Shown one piece after another: positions 46,323-58,996 of a stretch of DNA of 64,000 nucleotides. Where the stretch lies: the NCBI GenBank assembly GCA_025330725.1, contig JAIWND010000002.1:1054001-1118000 (forward strand). Direction: 5' to 3'. The DNA is from Chlamydoabsidia padenii (lineage: Eukaryota; Mucoromycota; Mucoromycetes; Mucorales; Cunninghamellaceae). Each line of letters begins with the position of its first letter. Position 1 is the stretch's first letter. The translations under genes were made by a program, and so were the position numbers. Under the pieces are notes generated by a model. The model was given only the letters and a program-made list of their open reading frames with translations. It did not search any database and had not been told where the DNA came from.

Positions 46323-48167
46323 ATGATTGAAAGCTGTGACCACGAAGACGATATAATTGACCACGTGATCGAGACATCCTGCAATGATAGTAAAGATCAC
46401 AGTGACGAAGACGAAGATGATTTGGAAAGCACTTGCTCTTCTGTTTCGTTTGAACCAAGTATCCCTGACGAAGACATCAATTTCGATCTTGTCTACGCAT
46501 TACATTCATTCGCCGCTGTTGTCACCGGGCAAGCATCTGTCATCAAAGGTGATGCTTTGATACTTATGGATGATTCAAATTCTTATTGGTGGCTAGTTGA
46601 AGTATTGAAAACCAGGGAACTAGGTTACATTCCTGCAGAAAACACAGAGTAAAATGAATTTTTATGGAATCGGGGTTTCTAATTGAAATCCCGCTTTTGG
46701 GTGTCTAACTTTTTTTTTTTTTTTTTTCTATCTTTCCTCTTTTTCTTCCAGAACACCATTTGAACGGCTTGCGCGACTCAACAAACATCGAAATGTGGAT
46801 ATTACTGCTCCTACTACTGATGATCTCATGGATCCTGCGCCAAGTACAAAGCAACCAAAGCACGTCACTTTGGGACCTGAAGATGAATACCAAACACTTG
46901 TCTTTGAAAAAGACGACGATGGCGACGACGACGTTACTGAAGACCTGAATGACCATGACTATTATCAAGACTATGACTACGAGAAGGATGACTATGGCCA
47001 TGACACCAACCAACAAAACGATACCACCAACTTGTGTGTCGTTCTGGATAGTGAACCTGTTGATCAATTAACTGCAACTCTCGGCAACAATACAACCTCC
47101 ATTGACCCGATAAAAGACGACTATGGTGACAGCGACGAAGATGATACTTTTGAAGATGCACGACAAGACTTTGACCATGAAACTATGCCAAAAAACGAAA
47201 CTCTTCTGGAGGATACAACCCTGGATACACCTTTGTCAGCACCACAGGATCAACAAGAAATGGACGATACTAAAGGACCATCGGACAACCTAATTCCTAC
47301 TATTGACCAACAACAAGAATTCAACAGTGGGAAATTAACAACAACAACAACAACTAATGTGGAGGACAGGACAACTCGCACGGAGCCTCTTCGGGTTTTT
47401 GGTGGGAATATAACCCAAGGTCTTCTCTTCCATACTTTTGATATTACTCTTTCAACAACAGCTCATGAACTACTCACAATGGCGACTGATCGATTTAATC
47501 TTGATAATGGGTTTGAATCTATTGAATACTATCTCAGTGTACAAGGACTAGATGGAGGTATGTTTTTTTTAAAAAAAAAAAAAGGTAAACCATAACGAAT
47601 GGACTAATAATGACCATTTATTATATAGATGATTACATATTGCTGGCTCAAGATAAACCACTCCCGATCTTCCGTACTCTAACAGCATCATTAACCACAC
47701 CTATGCCTCGATCTTCAATGGAACAACAACAACAAATAGCTAAAGCAAAAGAACGACTCGTCACCAATGATACTAGTAACAACCGTCGTCGATCAACCAG
47801 CTTTAGCAACTATGAACAAACCTATCACGATGAAGATTCTTTGATTCGATTCTATCTACACCAACGTATCAAGCGGGGACGTGCTGGTCTACTTTACATC
47901 AAAGTATGCTTATGTCGTGGGGGTGTGGGACAAAAACGCAACTCGAAACATTTTAAAAACAAGGATCAAGGCAGGACGATCGATCGGATGGAAAAAATCA
48001 TGGCTGTCCAGGTGGATTCTCAAATCGGTATGGTGATCAACGAAGCTTTGGCGAAATTCAACGTACCTGATGCAACGGCGGAAAACTTTTTGGGTGGACT
48101 GGGTGATGTTCGATCATTTACAAAGTATCGAATGTCTGTGCGGACCAATAATGATATAGGTAAAACT

Positions 48168-48199
<32 letters not shown>

Positions 48200-50504
48200 C
48201 GTGTGGGGTCTTTGTGATACTAATGGGAAAAGGTTTTTATTGTTGTTGTAGAAATGCCATTACAAGCAACACAAGACATGGCAACACTTTTAAATCTACT
48301 ACAAATCAAATGGAACGTGGGTGAAAGAACTCTTTTGACAAATGATCTGCTCTTCATGCTCTTTCCTTCAGGAGGGATCAAAAAAGGGCAACAACACAAA
48401 GGATCAAGGGACCATTCTCATCAAGATTATTATCAACAATACCCTCAACAAGAACGAAGACCCAGTATTTTAGATATCTTGATGGACTCTCCATGCACAA
48501 ATGAAGTATTACCTTCCCAACAACAACAAGGTAACAAGAAGAAGAAAAAAAAAAACTATTGAATACTATACTAACTCCCCTTATTCACGATATGCTTTTA
48601 GATCAGGGGCAAGTAGGAGTTGATTCTCCCATCACAGATCCCCTAATTCTTCAACAAAAAATTTCACCTGAAATCAATTGGAGTCCTCACTCTCCTTCTT
48701 CGATTCTTAATCACAATCAACATCGTCGGTCATCTCTGTACTCCACAATTAGTGATTCATCTATACCTGACAGCCTCACAGACGATATGACATTTGGATT
48801 CAACAACGATAAAAAATCAACATCAGCTACTCCAAAATCAAACTCTTTTAGGCAACACTTTAAACGATGGGTGGGATGGGGTCCAAAGAAAACACAGCAG
48901 CAGCAACAACAGTATCAGCAACAACACCAACAACAACATTTATCACCGACATCAGCAATTAATCATCACCCTTTGATGGTATCTTCTAGTAACGAAACAT
49001 CCTCATCCTGTACATTGGCTCCACTAGGCGGTGAAACTCTTCAAAACTCTTCTGTCATCAGTGTATCTCGATCTGTTTTATCTCAAGATCAAGGGGCAAG
49101 GCGATCATCAAACTGCACCACCGAATCTTCATCTTCATCGAACTTGTCAAGCATGGGACCTACCAAGGAATCAGCCTCCTCGAATAATGCAACTTTGGCT
49201 GGACATTCTGAATTGCTGATCACTAATGATACTCGTGCTTCTGTAGCGACTTCAAACAACACTTCTCTGCCACCATCCACCTCTAATCATAGTGTTACAG
49301 TACCAATGGAACCATCTGCGTCCATTCATAGTGGCACAACAGGTACGATGACAGCCACACAACCAACGGAGCCTGGATTCAGCATGACTTTGCCATCAAC
49401 ATCATGGAATCGCGACACAGAACAAAGACAAATGGATTCTCTTTTGGAATCTGATATATCTTCCTTATCAAACTCTTCTTCTGATATGGACTCTACTATC
49501 GATGGGCCTGCCGATGCGTGTGGTGGAAACGGTGACAACAATCAATTAGTGTACGAATGGCTTTCTGACTCTGATAATGAAGATTCCGATGCCGAAGGTT
49601 CACAACAGCAACAGCAACAACAATCATCATCAATTGGATTAAATCAAGAAACTGATGATATCATGACTCAATACTCGACTTGGATGAAACGTGCTTCCTT
49701 GGATGCCACGTCGACTATGAATCAGCATATTAATACAACAACTAATACTGCATCACGATCATCAGTATCACTCTCAATAGTATCTGCGTCTTTCTCCTCT
49801 TCCTCTTCATTACAACTTGCGGATAAGGATGTATCTTCCTCTTCTTATATCGACTGTGCTCCTAATCCTAGTCAACATACTGGCTCTGTGTATTCGGATG
49901 ACTCGAAATGCAACCATTCAACATCCAATGACCAAGAAAATGAACCGACTTATTTCTCCAGTCACCAGGATTCACAAACAGCAGCAATAACACCACCTTC
50001 TTCCTCCTTTCTCCCATCTACTTCATTGGATATTGATGCGTTACTTTTGGTCACTCATGGTGTGGATTTCCTTAAGAACAGGGAAAGTTCTAATTGGGAA
50101 GATGATGATGCTCACTATGGACAAGAAGGTGAAAAGGATCGATATGCATTTCATCCCTGGACACAACATTCAGACAAGTCATCGGATGCTTCGTCGACGA
50201 TTAACATTGAATCAACACCTCCTCCACCTCCACCTCCTCTCTCTTTATCAACAACAACATCCACAACAGTTATCAGCCATGGCAAGAAACCATCTACTGT
50301 CACGCCAAGTCCGACTTCTTCCACTGCAACCATCATTGTGCCTGGTCCAAAAATAGCATCTCTTCATCAAGACAACAAGAAACTAGGTGAAAAGGAGGGA
50401 ATGGATGATGTAAGTATGAATGCCCGGGTAGGATCGGATTGATTAATCTTTTTATCTATTTGTAGGAACTCCATCGAATTGTCAGTATGCATGTCCTCTT
50501 TTAA
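46323..50504 (+). CDS. SH3-domain protein of the Bud14/Tea4 type (cell polarity, PP1 regulator)
   Basis: Exons 46323-46648, 46752-47557, 47629-48159, 48252-48530, 48602-50409 and 50466-50504 give 1262 aa. An acidic N-terminus leads to an SH3 domain at about 54-109 (YALHSFAAVVTGQASVIKGD, SYWWLVEVLKTRELGYIPAE) directly followed by TETPFERLARLNKHRNVD, the hallmark of Bud14/Tea4 proteins. A second conserved block has RFYLHQRIKRGRAGLLYIKV, then a ubiquitin-like/RA-like region (KIMAVQVDSQIGMVINEALA). The remaining half is Ser/Gln/Pro-rich, with RWVGW in exon 5 as a candidate RVxF-type PP1 docking site. Family members bring protein phosphatase 1 to growth sites and restrain formins; that role is inferred. 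The last exon codes only ELHRIVSMHVLF. Confidence 0.78.
46685..46692 (-). promoter_or_regulatory. CGGGATTT element in intron 1 of the SH3-protein gene
   Basis: Exact octamer on the minus strand, with a related ATCGGGGTTT 20 nt before it. Both lie in the first intron near its polypyrimidine tract. Confidence 0.35.
48173..48199. repeat. (AT)n microsatellite in an intron
   Basis: About 13 AT units in intron 3 of the SH3-protein gene, close to the donor site. Confidence 0.85.
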
Positions 50505-50858
50505 TAGTACATTTTAGTCACCCCCCCTTCTATTATACTAATGTTAGTTTACTAAATTTATATTCATTCAATAAAAAATATGTTACTTTGGGATCAAATT
50601 GTGTTTGGGTGGAAATTATGCTTGTTCATCGGGGATTGTAAATGTATTATGCAGAAGAATGTGTACCTCTCGATCTCTCATATTTTAATTCCCGACATTC
50701 CGAATCTGACAAGGGAAAAGTCAAAGGAAGCGGGACTCGAAATCGGAATGTCCCTCTTATTATTTTTCCCTCTCTTCTTCTTTTTTCTTTTTCTTTCGCT
50801 CTTCCATTATATATACATTCGTAAAATAGTATCATATGGATTGCCTTTGATTGTCAGT
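50505..50858. other. Intergenic region with inverted repeat
   Basis: Contains GTCGGGAATTAAA (minus) and AAGCGGGACTCGAAATCGG (plus), variants of the regulatory element. GACATTCCGA (50694-50703) and TCGGAATGTC (50743-50752) form a perfect 10-bp inverted repeat with a 39-nt loop. A T/C-rich leader follows. Confidence 0.5.
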
Positions 50859-51119
50859 ATGGGTGATGAACAAGTAAATATATGCAAATAAAGGTACAAC
50901 TGATGAATGGACAGGCTAATTATCTGCAACGGTTTTTTACTGTCATAGGTCGAAATGGAGCTAGCGTATCACAAAGGACTCTTTTGGTTTTTATAGATGT
51001 ACCCTATCTCTGGTGAATTGAAAGACAGTGGCAAGTGGTTTAAAAAACAAAGCTCGTCATCTCAACCTTCAAGCCTTATATCGCAAACATGGAGCACCTT
51101 TTACTATAGCTCTAGTTAG
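50859..51119 (+). CDS. Tiny two-exon gene, 45-aa hypothetical protein
   Basis: Exons 50859-50873 (MGDEQ) and 50997-51119 join through a GTAAAT...TTATAG intron of 123 nt. The product continues MYPISGELKDSGKWFKKQSS and ends in a Ser/Gln/Tyr-rich tail (STFYYSSS). Exon 2 is open for 40 codons and ends in TAG. An alternative acceptor (CATAG, 50948) gives MGDEQVEMELAYHKGLFWFL with an early stop. Promoter-element variants and a pyrimidine tract precede it, and AATAAA follows near 51160. No family recognised. The AT-rich setting means chance cannot be excluded. Confidence 0.42.
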
Positions 51120-51240
51120 ACTAATTGTTATCTTATTATGTTAATATCCATCTTTTATCAATAAAAACAAAACCATGTGTATACTCTCTCTTTTGATTTG
51201 TCGACACCTTGGGTGAATTTATGCTGGACAAGGGCAATGT

Positions 51241-51252
51241 TTTAATCCCCGC
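51241..51252 (-). promoter_or_regulatory. GCGGGGATTAAA variant before YAK1
   Basis: Variant of the recurring element about 100 nt before the YAK1 ATG, followed by a long T/C-rich leader. Confidence 0.4.
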
Positions 51253-51347
51253 ACTCATAAACCCTTCCTGAAAAAAATTCTTTTTTTTTTTTTCTTTCTC
51301 TCTTTCTCTCGATTCCTTTTTTATATCTATATCTTTAAACTACATCA

Positions 51348-53486
51348 ATGGACATTGAAAATGAAAACTATTTACAGCAAAGATATTCTATTGGGGACAA
51401 TAGAATGTACACGAATCAAGATGATACGCGACCGAAACAACGCCGTGCCAGTTTCTCAAGCAACAGCATTCAACGATTAAAATCACTCTTTCGAAACGAT
51501 AATCAACAACAATCAACAAAACAGCCCGAACAGCACCGATATTCTGTTATATCACCACCTTGCTCACCGACATTAGTAAAAGAGGGTAACCAGCAGCAAC
51601 AACATCAACCACCACCACCACCAAGATGTTCTCTTACACCACCCATCTCACCTAGTCATTTACGACAAGATTCAGGCCACCAGGTAAAATATACTAACAG
51701 TTAATGTATTAAATAGTACCACTTCTATACTAATCAAAACAAAAACTTATTAGCTTTTAAAAAAAGCTACTGTAGAACTATGTCAAACCTATCATCAAGT
51801 AAATTCCTCCTTCCGATATGATTCCAAGCACAATCCAAGACGTGTACTGACTAAACCGGGAACACCTTGGAAGAATTGCGGATTTGATAATCACAACTCT
51901 GATTATATACTATATGTCAATGGAAGCCTTGGTGGAAAGTAAGTTATGTAACCATGGATTGATTGATTGATATCCTCCCCTTAATATTAAATGATTGATT
52001 GATAATGTAGGTATAAAGTACTTGATCTATTGGGGTCCGGGACATTTGGTCAGGTGGCGAAATGCAGAAACATTTTAACAGGCGATTTGGTGGCAATCAA
52101 GGTGATCAAGAATAAACCAGCATATTTGAAACAAAGTGAAATTGAAGTAGAAATTCTAAATCATGTAAGTATAACAGGTCTCCCCCTCCTTTTTACTTAA
52201 CTAAACCCTTTTTTTCTCTTTGGTAGCTAAATCATGACTGGGATCCAGATGACAAACATCACATCTTGCGCCTTTTGGAACACTTTATGTATAAGCATCA
52301 TTTGTGTCTTGTCTTTGAACTCTTGGCCATCAACTTGTATGATTTAATCAAGCAAAACTCGTTTAAAGGATTCTCGACCAAGCTGATTCGAACATTTACG
52401 GCACAACTACTGGATACCTTGGTGGTTTTATATAATGCAAAGATCATTCATTGTGATTTAAAACCTGAAAACATCATGTTGAAGACGTAAGTTACTTGTA
52501 TGAAAAGATCAAAATGAAAGGTAGCATATACTTAATCATCCTTAAAACTTAGTTTACAAACATCAACGATCAAGGTAGTCGACTTTGGATCAGCTTGTCA
52601 AGAAACAAACCAAATGTATACATATATCCAGTCAAGATTCTATCGGTCACCAGAAGTACTACTTGGATTGGATTACTCGGTAGGTATTGATATGTGGTCT
52701 TTTGGGTGTATTTTATTGGAACTATTCCTTGGCTTACCTATCTTTCCGGGAACTTCGGAATACAATCAACTATCAAGAATCATCGACACCTTGGGGTAAG
52801 TAAAGATAATATGTAAACAAACTAGTAATTCCATTGACACATTTTATGTATATGTGTACATAGTTTGCCACCTAACCATATGATCGAACAAGGGAAACAT
52901 GGTGCACGTTATTTTAATATCAAAAAGTCCCATAATGGCCAGGTGTCTTATACATTCAAGTCAAGGAAACAATACTCATCCGAACAAAAGAAACAAGAAA
53001 AGCAAACCAAATACTATTTTGGATCGACTCAATTGGACTCTCTCATCATGGACTTTCCTTGCTCAAAAAGGATAGTATCTCAATCTGCTGTAGACTATGG
53101 TAAGTATCTCATATTTATCCTGTCTATCAATCTTTACCAACTGACTTTTGCCATGGATACCATATCCTAATTTAGAAATGTCTACTAGGCTCTTATTTTT
53201 GGACTTTTTGAAGCACATACTTTGTTTTGATCCAGATCAACGATTGACACCACAACAGGCCTTACTACACCCATTTTATCAACACCATCAACACTATCAT
53301 CACAAAGCAGCGGCATCTTCGGCATCTTCGTCATCTCAGGTACAATATACAAAAAAGCACGTGGAATCCAGGGCACCAGTATCAACAAAATGTAACAACT
53401 CCGGTCAACATGATGGCAAAATTTTGGCTAATGGGTGCATATGTAGTATCTCCAAACCATCCAATAACCATTGTCCAAACCTCTAA
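51348..53486 (+). CDS. YAK1: YAK1-type DYRK protein kinase
   Basis: Growth-restraining dual-specificity kinase acting opposite PKA in yeasts. Seven exons (51348-51683, 51754-51938, 52011-52164, 52227-52486, 52553-52795, 52864-53099, 53176-53486) give 574 aa. The N-terminus is Gln/Ser/Pro-rich with RRASFS, a PKA-like site. The YAK1-specific pre-kinase block [15 protein letters not shown]...SDYILYVNG leads into the kinase: [10 protein letters not shown]204 in [15 protein letters not shown]302LKPENIM, D322FGSA and the activation-loop Y334TY336 with [14 protein letters not shown]. Tyr336 is the autophosphorylation residue by family rule. [14 protein letters not shown] and the DYRK/CMGC insert follow. 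The tail after ALLHPFYQH is short and His/Ser-rich. Yeast Yak1 is longer (807 aa), mostly through its N-terminus. Confidence 0.95.
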
Positions 53487-54418
53487 TGGTGATGATGATG
53501 ATGTTATTCGGGGACGTCGGTGATTGATTTTATGATGCACCATTGTTTTTTTAATAACAAGAAATCTACCCCAGCACGGACCTCGGAACCAATCAAGCAA
53601 TTCTCTTATGGCAGTATAGATATTCCTCCTCCTCTCTTTGTTGTACAATACATGTAGTTTGTTTAGATTGTACATATCTTTGTCATTATAATAAAACATA
53701 CATACTTTTTTTTATTGGACTTTGAACAGAACAGTAGGATGATAGTCTATGACCCTTGGGTTCGGATATAAAGTGATATATCATCGTTTACCCCACAAGG
53801 TTGTTCCTAACCATCTTGAGTGTAACAAAATGAAACATCGTCTATTTTTAAAATGGAGCGGGAAAAATAAAAACTGGGGCAGAAGGTATAGGCAGGGAGT
53901 CCATCCCACGGAAGAATTTCCAATTCATGTACGTGGAATGTGGAGGAAGATCGGACATTGGATGTTGTTAGTCATAGTGGGATGCCGAATGAAACTATGG
54001 GTTTAGGAAATGAACCTTAAATAGAGTCCTCCCACCTCTTTGGGTATGTTTGGTACTTTTTCATGAGAGGTGTACCTGACAATCCATTTTGTCACCTTTT
54101 TTTTTTGTTTTTATATGATAGAGTAAAGATGTTGTTGTTCTATGGTTTGAGCGTAATGAGCTCTAGACCGAAGGGAAACCATACTTCTTTCTTTTTGCGT
54201 CATTTTCTTTCCACCTTACTGTATGGAGTCAACGGTTCAACCGCCGGTCAAACTTGTAAGTCCGTCTTCTCACGGGTCAAGCCAATCAAAATTGATTTTG
54301 GCGCCGGAGTTATTACCCTGTCTATTTATTCGTTTTTTTTTTTTTTTTTCTTTCCTTTGCTTCTTCTCTTTGTTATCACTTTTTTTTTTTTAAATCCCCC
54401 ACACACAATTTTATTACA
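53487..54418. other. YAK1-GDH2 intergenic region
   Basis: Non-coding as far as I can see. It has a GAGCGGGAAAAAT sequence at about 53857 and T-rich runs at 54330-54391 ahead of the GDH2 start. Confidence 0.45.
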
Positions 54419-55431
54419 ATGGCTTCTAATATGGAAGACAACACTATCACCAGTGAATATGGTTACAAGACCAACGTCTATGAAGAAAAGAATGAACAAA
54501 TGGTCAAGGTCTGTGATTATCTTGAACAACTTGGATTCCTTCCTGAAGAACTTGTCAAAAATGAAGTCAACTGGTTTTACAGGTAAAACATTACGCTACT
54601 TAGATGTATATATGTAAAAGAGGAGGGAAGGGGATAGCGCATACTTGATGTGGATTCTGACTCTTCTTTTATCTTTTAGCAACTTGAACATTGATGACTA
54701 CTATTTTGCTTTGGAAACTGTGGAAACTATTGCCAATCACATCATGTCTCTCTATGGTGCCAAGATCACCGCCTATACCAACAAGGACGATACTCTGGAT
54801 ATCAATCTTCAAAAGGAAACCGAAGACTCCTCTGTGTTTATCCATACCTCTGTACCAGGTGTTTCTCAAATCCACGGTCCTGAAAATGAACGAAAGTAAG
54901 GAAAGGATTGGGAAAAGGAAAAGAAAGGGTGGATGTCATGTATACTCACGCTTCTCTCACATATGTAGAATTGATGAAACTTACCTGGATGTGTCTACTC
55001 CTGCCAAGGCCTATCGTGTTGAATCTTATAGATCCATTGCTGCTGAATCATCTGGTCAAACTCATTCTCCTCCTCTCCGAAGCTACTTTGTAACCAAGTG
55101 TCAATTTGTCAACCCTGAACCTACTCCTGCTCAAGAAACTGATATTTTCCAAGTGGCCGATCAAACATTCCTCAAGAAGGCTAACGATCATACCCTCAAG
55201 ATCTACTCTGGCGTTATGTGTGATGTGCTTCAACGTACTGGTCCTGTTATCAAGATGTTTGAAGTCAAGGGCAGCCGTGAACGCCGTATCATTATTGGTT
55301 ATCGTCAACGAAGCACCAAGGGATTTTTCTCCGCTATGTCTGATTTGTACCATTATTATGACTTGTATTCTACTAGAAAATATGTGGGTAAGTAAAACTT
55401 GAAAATGGGGCCTAACATCAACATTTACTGA

Positions 55432-55465
<34 letters not shown>

Positions 55466-57732
55466 TTATCTTAGAACAATTCTCTAATGGTGTCACTATC
55501 ATGGGGTTATACTTGAATCCTCTTCCCAACTCCAAGGCTGCTCCTATTGAACAATCTATTTATCAAGTCATGAAGGAAACCTCTCTCTTGTACTGTCTGC
55601 CTATGTCTCCCTTCCAAGAATTCTTCCAAACTGGCAAGTTGTCTGTCCAAGAAACTGTTTATGGTTATACTATTTGGATCTTTGCTCAACACTTCTTGAA
55701 TCGACTTGGTAAAGAATATCTCTCTTTGACCCGTATTTTGGATGCCAACAACCCTATCCACGAAGAAGTTTTATCCAAAATGAAGAAGCGTCTCCGTCAA
55801 GATACATTTACTCGGGAATACATCTTGGAAATCATCAAGGGTTATCCTGAATTGATCAAACTGTTGTATGCTCACTTTGCCAATGTCCATTATGTCAACC
55901 AACGCGAACAAACTCTCCAACCTACCATCTCCTATCAACGTTTGACCACTCAAGAATCTTTGACTGATGAACAATTGATCAAGAAGATTACCAACACTAC
56001 TCTCAACTCTCATGAACAACTTGTCTTTGAATCCTTCTTGACCTTTAACAATCATGTTTTGAAAACCAATTTTTACCAATCAACCAAGGTGGCCTTGTCT
56101 TTCCGTATGGATCCTAGCTTCTTGCCTGAAATCGAATATCCCAACAAGCTTTATGGTATGTTTTTGGTGGTAGGTGCTGAATTTCGTGGTTTCCATCTTC
56201 GATTCCGTGATGTGGCTCGTGGTGGTATCCGTATTATTCGCTCTCGTAACCGTGAAGCCTACTCTATCAACCAACGTACCTTGTTTGACGAAAACTATGC
56301 CTTGGCTGCTACTCAACAACGTAAAAACAAGGATATCCCTGAAGGTGGCTCAAAGGGTACTATCTTACTCGACATTGATCAACAAGACAAACCTCTCGTG
56401 GCATTTGAAAAGTATGTGGACTCGATCATGGATTTGTTGATTGTGGGTCAATCTCCCGGTATCAAGGAAAAGTTGGTAGATCTGACTGGCAAGCCTGAAA
56501 TCTTATTCTTTGGTCCTGACGAAGGTACTGCTGACTATATGGACTGGGCTTCTCAACATGCTCGTCGTCGTGGCGCTGGATTCTGGAAGGCTTTCACCAC
56601 TGGTAAGAGTCAATCTCTTGGTGGTATTCCTCACGACACTTATGGTATGACCACTCGATCCGTCCATCAATATGTCCTCGGCATCTACCGTACCTTTGGC
56701 TTGAACGAAGAAAACTGCACTAAATTACAAACTGGTGGTCCTGATGGTGATCTCGGATCCAATGAAGTCAAGATCTCCAAAGACAAGACGGTGGCTATTG
56801 TCGATGGTTCTGGTGTGCTCTATGACGCTAATGGTATTGATCGTACTGAACTCTCCCGCTTAGCCGAAAAACGATTGATGATTAGCAACTTTGATATCTC
56901 TCGTTTGTCAGCTAGTGGTTTCCGTGTCTTGGTCGATGAAAATGGCGTGACTTTACCTGATGGTACGGTTGTCGATAATGGTTTACAATTCCGCAACACT
57001 TTCCACACCAACAGCCTTGCTTCTGCCACTGTATTTGTCCCTTGTGGTGGCCGTCCTGAATCTGTCGATCTCTCCAACGTCAACAAGCTCATCAAGGAAG
57101 ATGGAACTCCTCTATTCCAATATATCGTCGAAGGTGCCAACTTGTTCTTCACTCAAGAAGCTCGTCTGCGTCTGGAAAAACAAGGTATTGTGATCTTCAA
57201 GGATGCTTCTGCAAACAAGGGTGGTGTCACTTCGTCTTCTCTGGAAGTCTTGGCGGCTTTGGCATTCAACGATGCTGAATTCGACGAACACATGAGCGTC
57301 AAGAATGGCAAGGTGCCTGCCTTTTATGAAGCTTATGTCAAGGAAGTACAGGAAATAATCGAACGTAACGCCCGTATTGAATTCGAAGCATTGTGGCGGG
57401 AACATATCAAGAGTAACAAGAAGCAGCCTATCTCCATTTTGTCTGACGAACTCTCGGTGGCTATTGTCCAACTTCAAGAACAATTACAAGAAGCTGGTTT
57501 GTGGAACAATGTAGCTTTGCGTGAATCTGTACTGTTGCGAGCCTTCCCCAAGTTGCTGTTGGAAAAGGTTGGTTTGGAAACTTTGTTGAAGCGGGTGCCT
57601 GAAAACTACGTCAAGGCTATCTTTGGTGCTTACTTGGCTTCTCAATTTGTATACAAGTACGGTGCTCAACCTGATCACTTTGCCTTCTTTGAATTCATGC
57701 GTCAAAACTATTACCAAGCAGCCGACGAATAG
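54419..57732 (+). CDS. GDH2: NAD-specific glutamate dehydrogenase (large type)
   Basis: Catabolic enzyme converting glutamate to 2-oxoglutarate and ammonium with NAD+. Exons 54419-54582, 54680-54895, 54969-55387 and 55475-57732 give 1018 aa, slightly shorter than yeast Gdh2 (1092). The catalytic domain contains FRGFHLRFRDVARGGIRIIR, KDIPEGGSKGTILL with the expected active-site Lys, RRGAGFWKAFTTGKSQSLGG and the nucleotide-binding TGGPDGDLGSNEVKISKDK. NTFHTNSLASATVFVPCGGRPE and EGANLFFTQEARLRLEKQGI follow. The N-terminal 400 residues are the regulatory part typical of the large fungal type. Codon choice is strongly biased (TCT, GGT, AAG, CAA), suggesting high expression. Confidence 0.95.
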
Positions 57733-58996
57733 AATATTTAGACTAGACTTTACTATTTAATTATTATCATTATTACTATCTATTTGTTTATTATATCATC
57801 CCTTCTCTGTTATCAAGCTAGTTATGGAACTAGCATATCTCACATACTTAAATCATCTTGTATTATACAATAAAGTCTTTATTTTTTTATTTATATCAAA
57901 TATTCAATGGTATTTTTATTGAATCGGATCGGGTCTATTGACAGATACACGTTGTGTTGAAGGTCTTTTGTCAACTAGATTCGAAATGATTAGGGGGACA
58001 CTCATACCCCTTGCCCTTAAATATTTAACCTCCGCCATTCATGCAATTTTTCGAATTCGAGTTCGAATGCCGCCATCCCTCTCACACATTCTGATTGTTA
58101 TATATCATGTAAAATAAATCACGCGCATGAAGAACCATGAAAGAAAAAAAAAAGATCTAAAGTCTCGGTCCTGAAATGTGGCAATTCAATCTATCTAGGT
58201 AGGCTGAGCAATAGGGGATGGAAGATCTTCGACAGGAGTATAATTTCAGGAGGAGCAGAAAAAAAAAAGTATGACATTCCACAAGAAAAGGAATCATGAT
58301 AAGATGCATGGGCGTAACAGTGGTGTGTGCGTTAAAAACAGGATAGAACTGGTGTATAAAAATAACAAAGAAACATTGATCTACATTGTCATGAGTCCGA
58401 TCGTATACGCAATCTTCATATCAACAGAGAGAGCATCGGTATTTCCAACCCCGTTTGCGTCTAGAATCTATTTCGAGAAGACGTTCCCATTGCATAAACT
58501 TGACTAGAGTTTTTTTTTTTTTAAGAAAACAGTCGTCCCTTGCTCCTCTCTCTCCTGATTTTTCTCCTTGTTAGATCATTTGGAGGGCCCTTTTTCTTTC
58601 TTCATGTCCGTACAAGAAGGAAAAAAGAGGCGAATAAAACGGCCAAGCGATTAAATCGAGTGAAATTGAATTCTTGAGACATACTTTAATAAATAACAAA
58701 GTGAGATGCAGAGAATTGATAAAAAAAAATTATCTACTTACTCCCCTTTCTCCAATAAGCAGATCATTAGCGAGCTTTTGCATGGTCATGAAATGAAGTG
58801 CGCCTAGTGTCGGAGTTCGGGGTTTAAAAGTGCTCATCTTTTTTCATGCCGAAGGTGAGTACTTTTGAAAGGCCTCCCTAATCCGTCAAACTATAAGAAA
58901 GGACGCCCTTTTTCTTCTTTCTTTCTCTTTCTTCTACTCTTGAACCTTTTTTTTTTTTAATTTCTTTCATCTTTTTATATATACATATAAACGAAA
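57733..58996. other. 1.26-kb intergenic region
   Basis: No gene seen. It holds the GDH2 3' flank, a short palindromic TTCGAATTCGAGTTCGAA near 58051, a variant TTCGGGGTTTAAAAG near 58815 and a T-rich leader before the MFS start. The open frame at 58271-58507 is unsupported. Confidence 0.45.

Noticed and set aside
54063..54418. Open frame upstream of GDH2 running over its start
   Set aside because: Different frame from GDH2 exon 1 and crosses T-rich leader; treated as noise.
58040..58085. GAGTTCGAATGCC resembling a tRNA B-box
   Set aside because: No T-stem pairing and no A-box at the right distance; the sequence is mostly a short palindrome.
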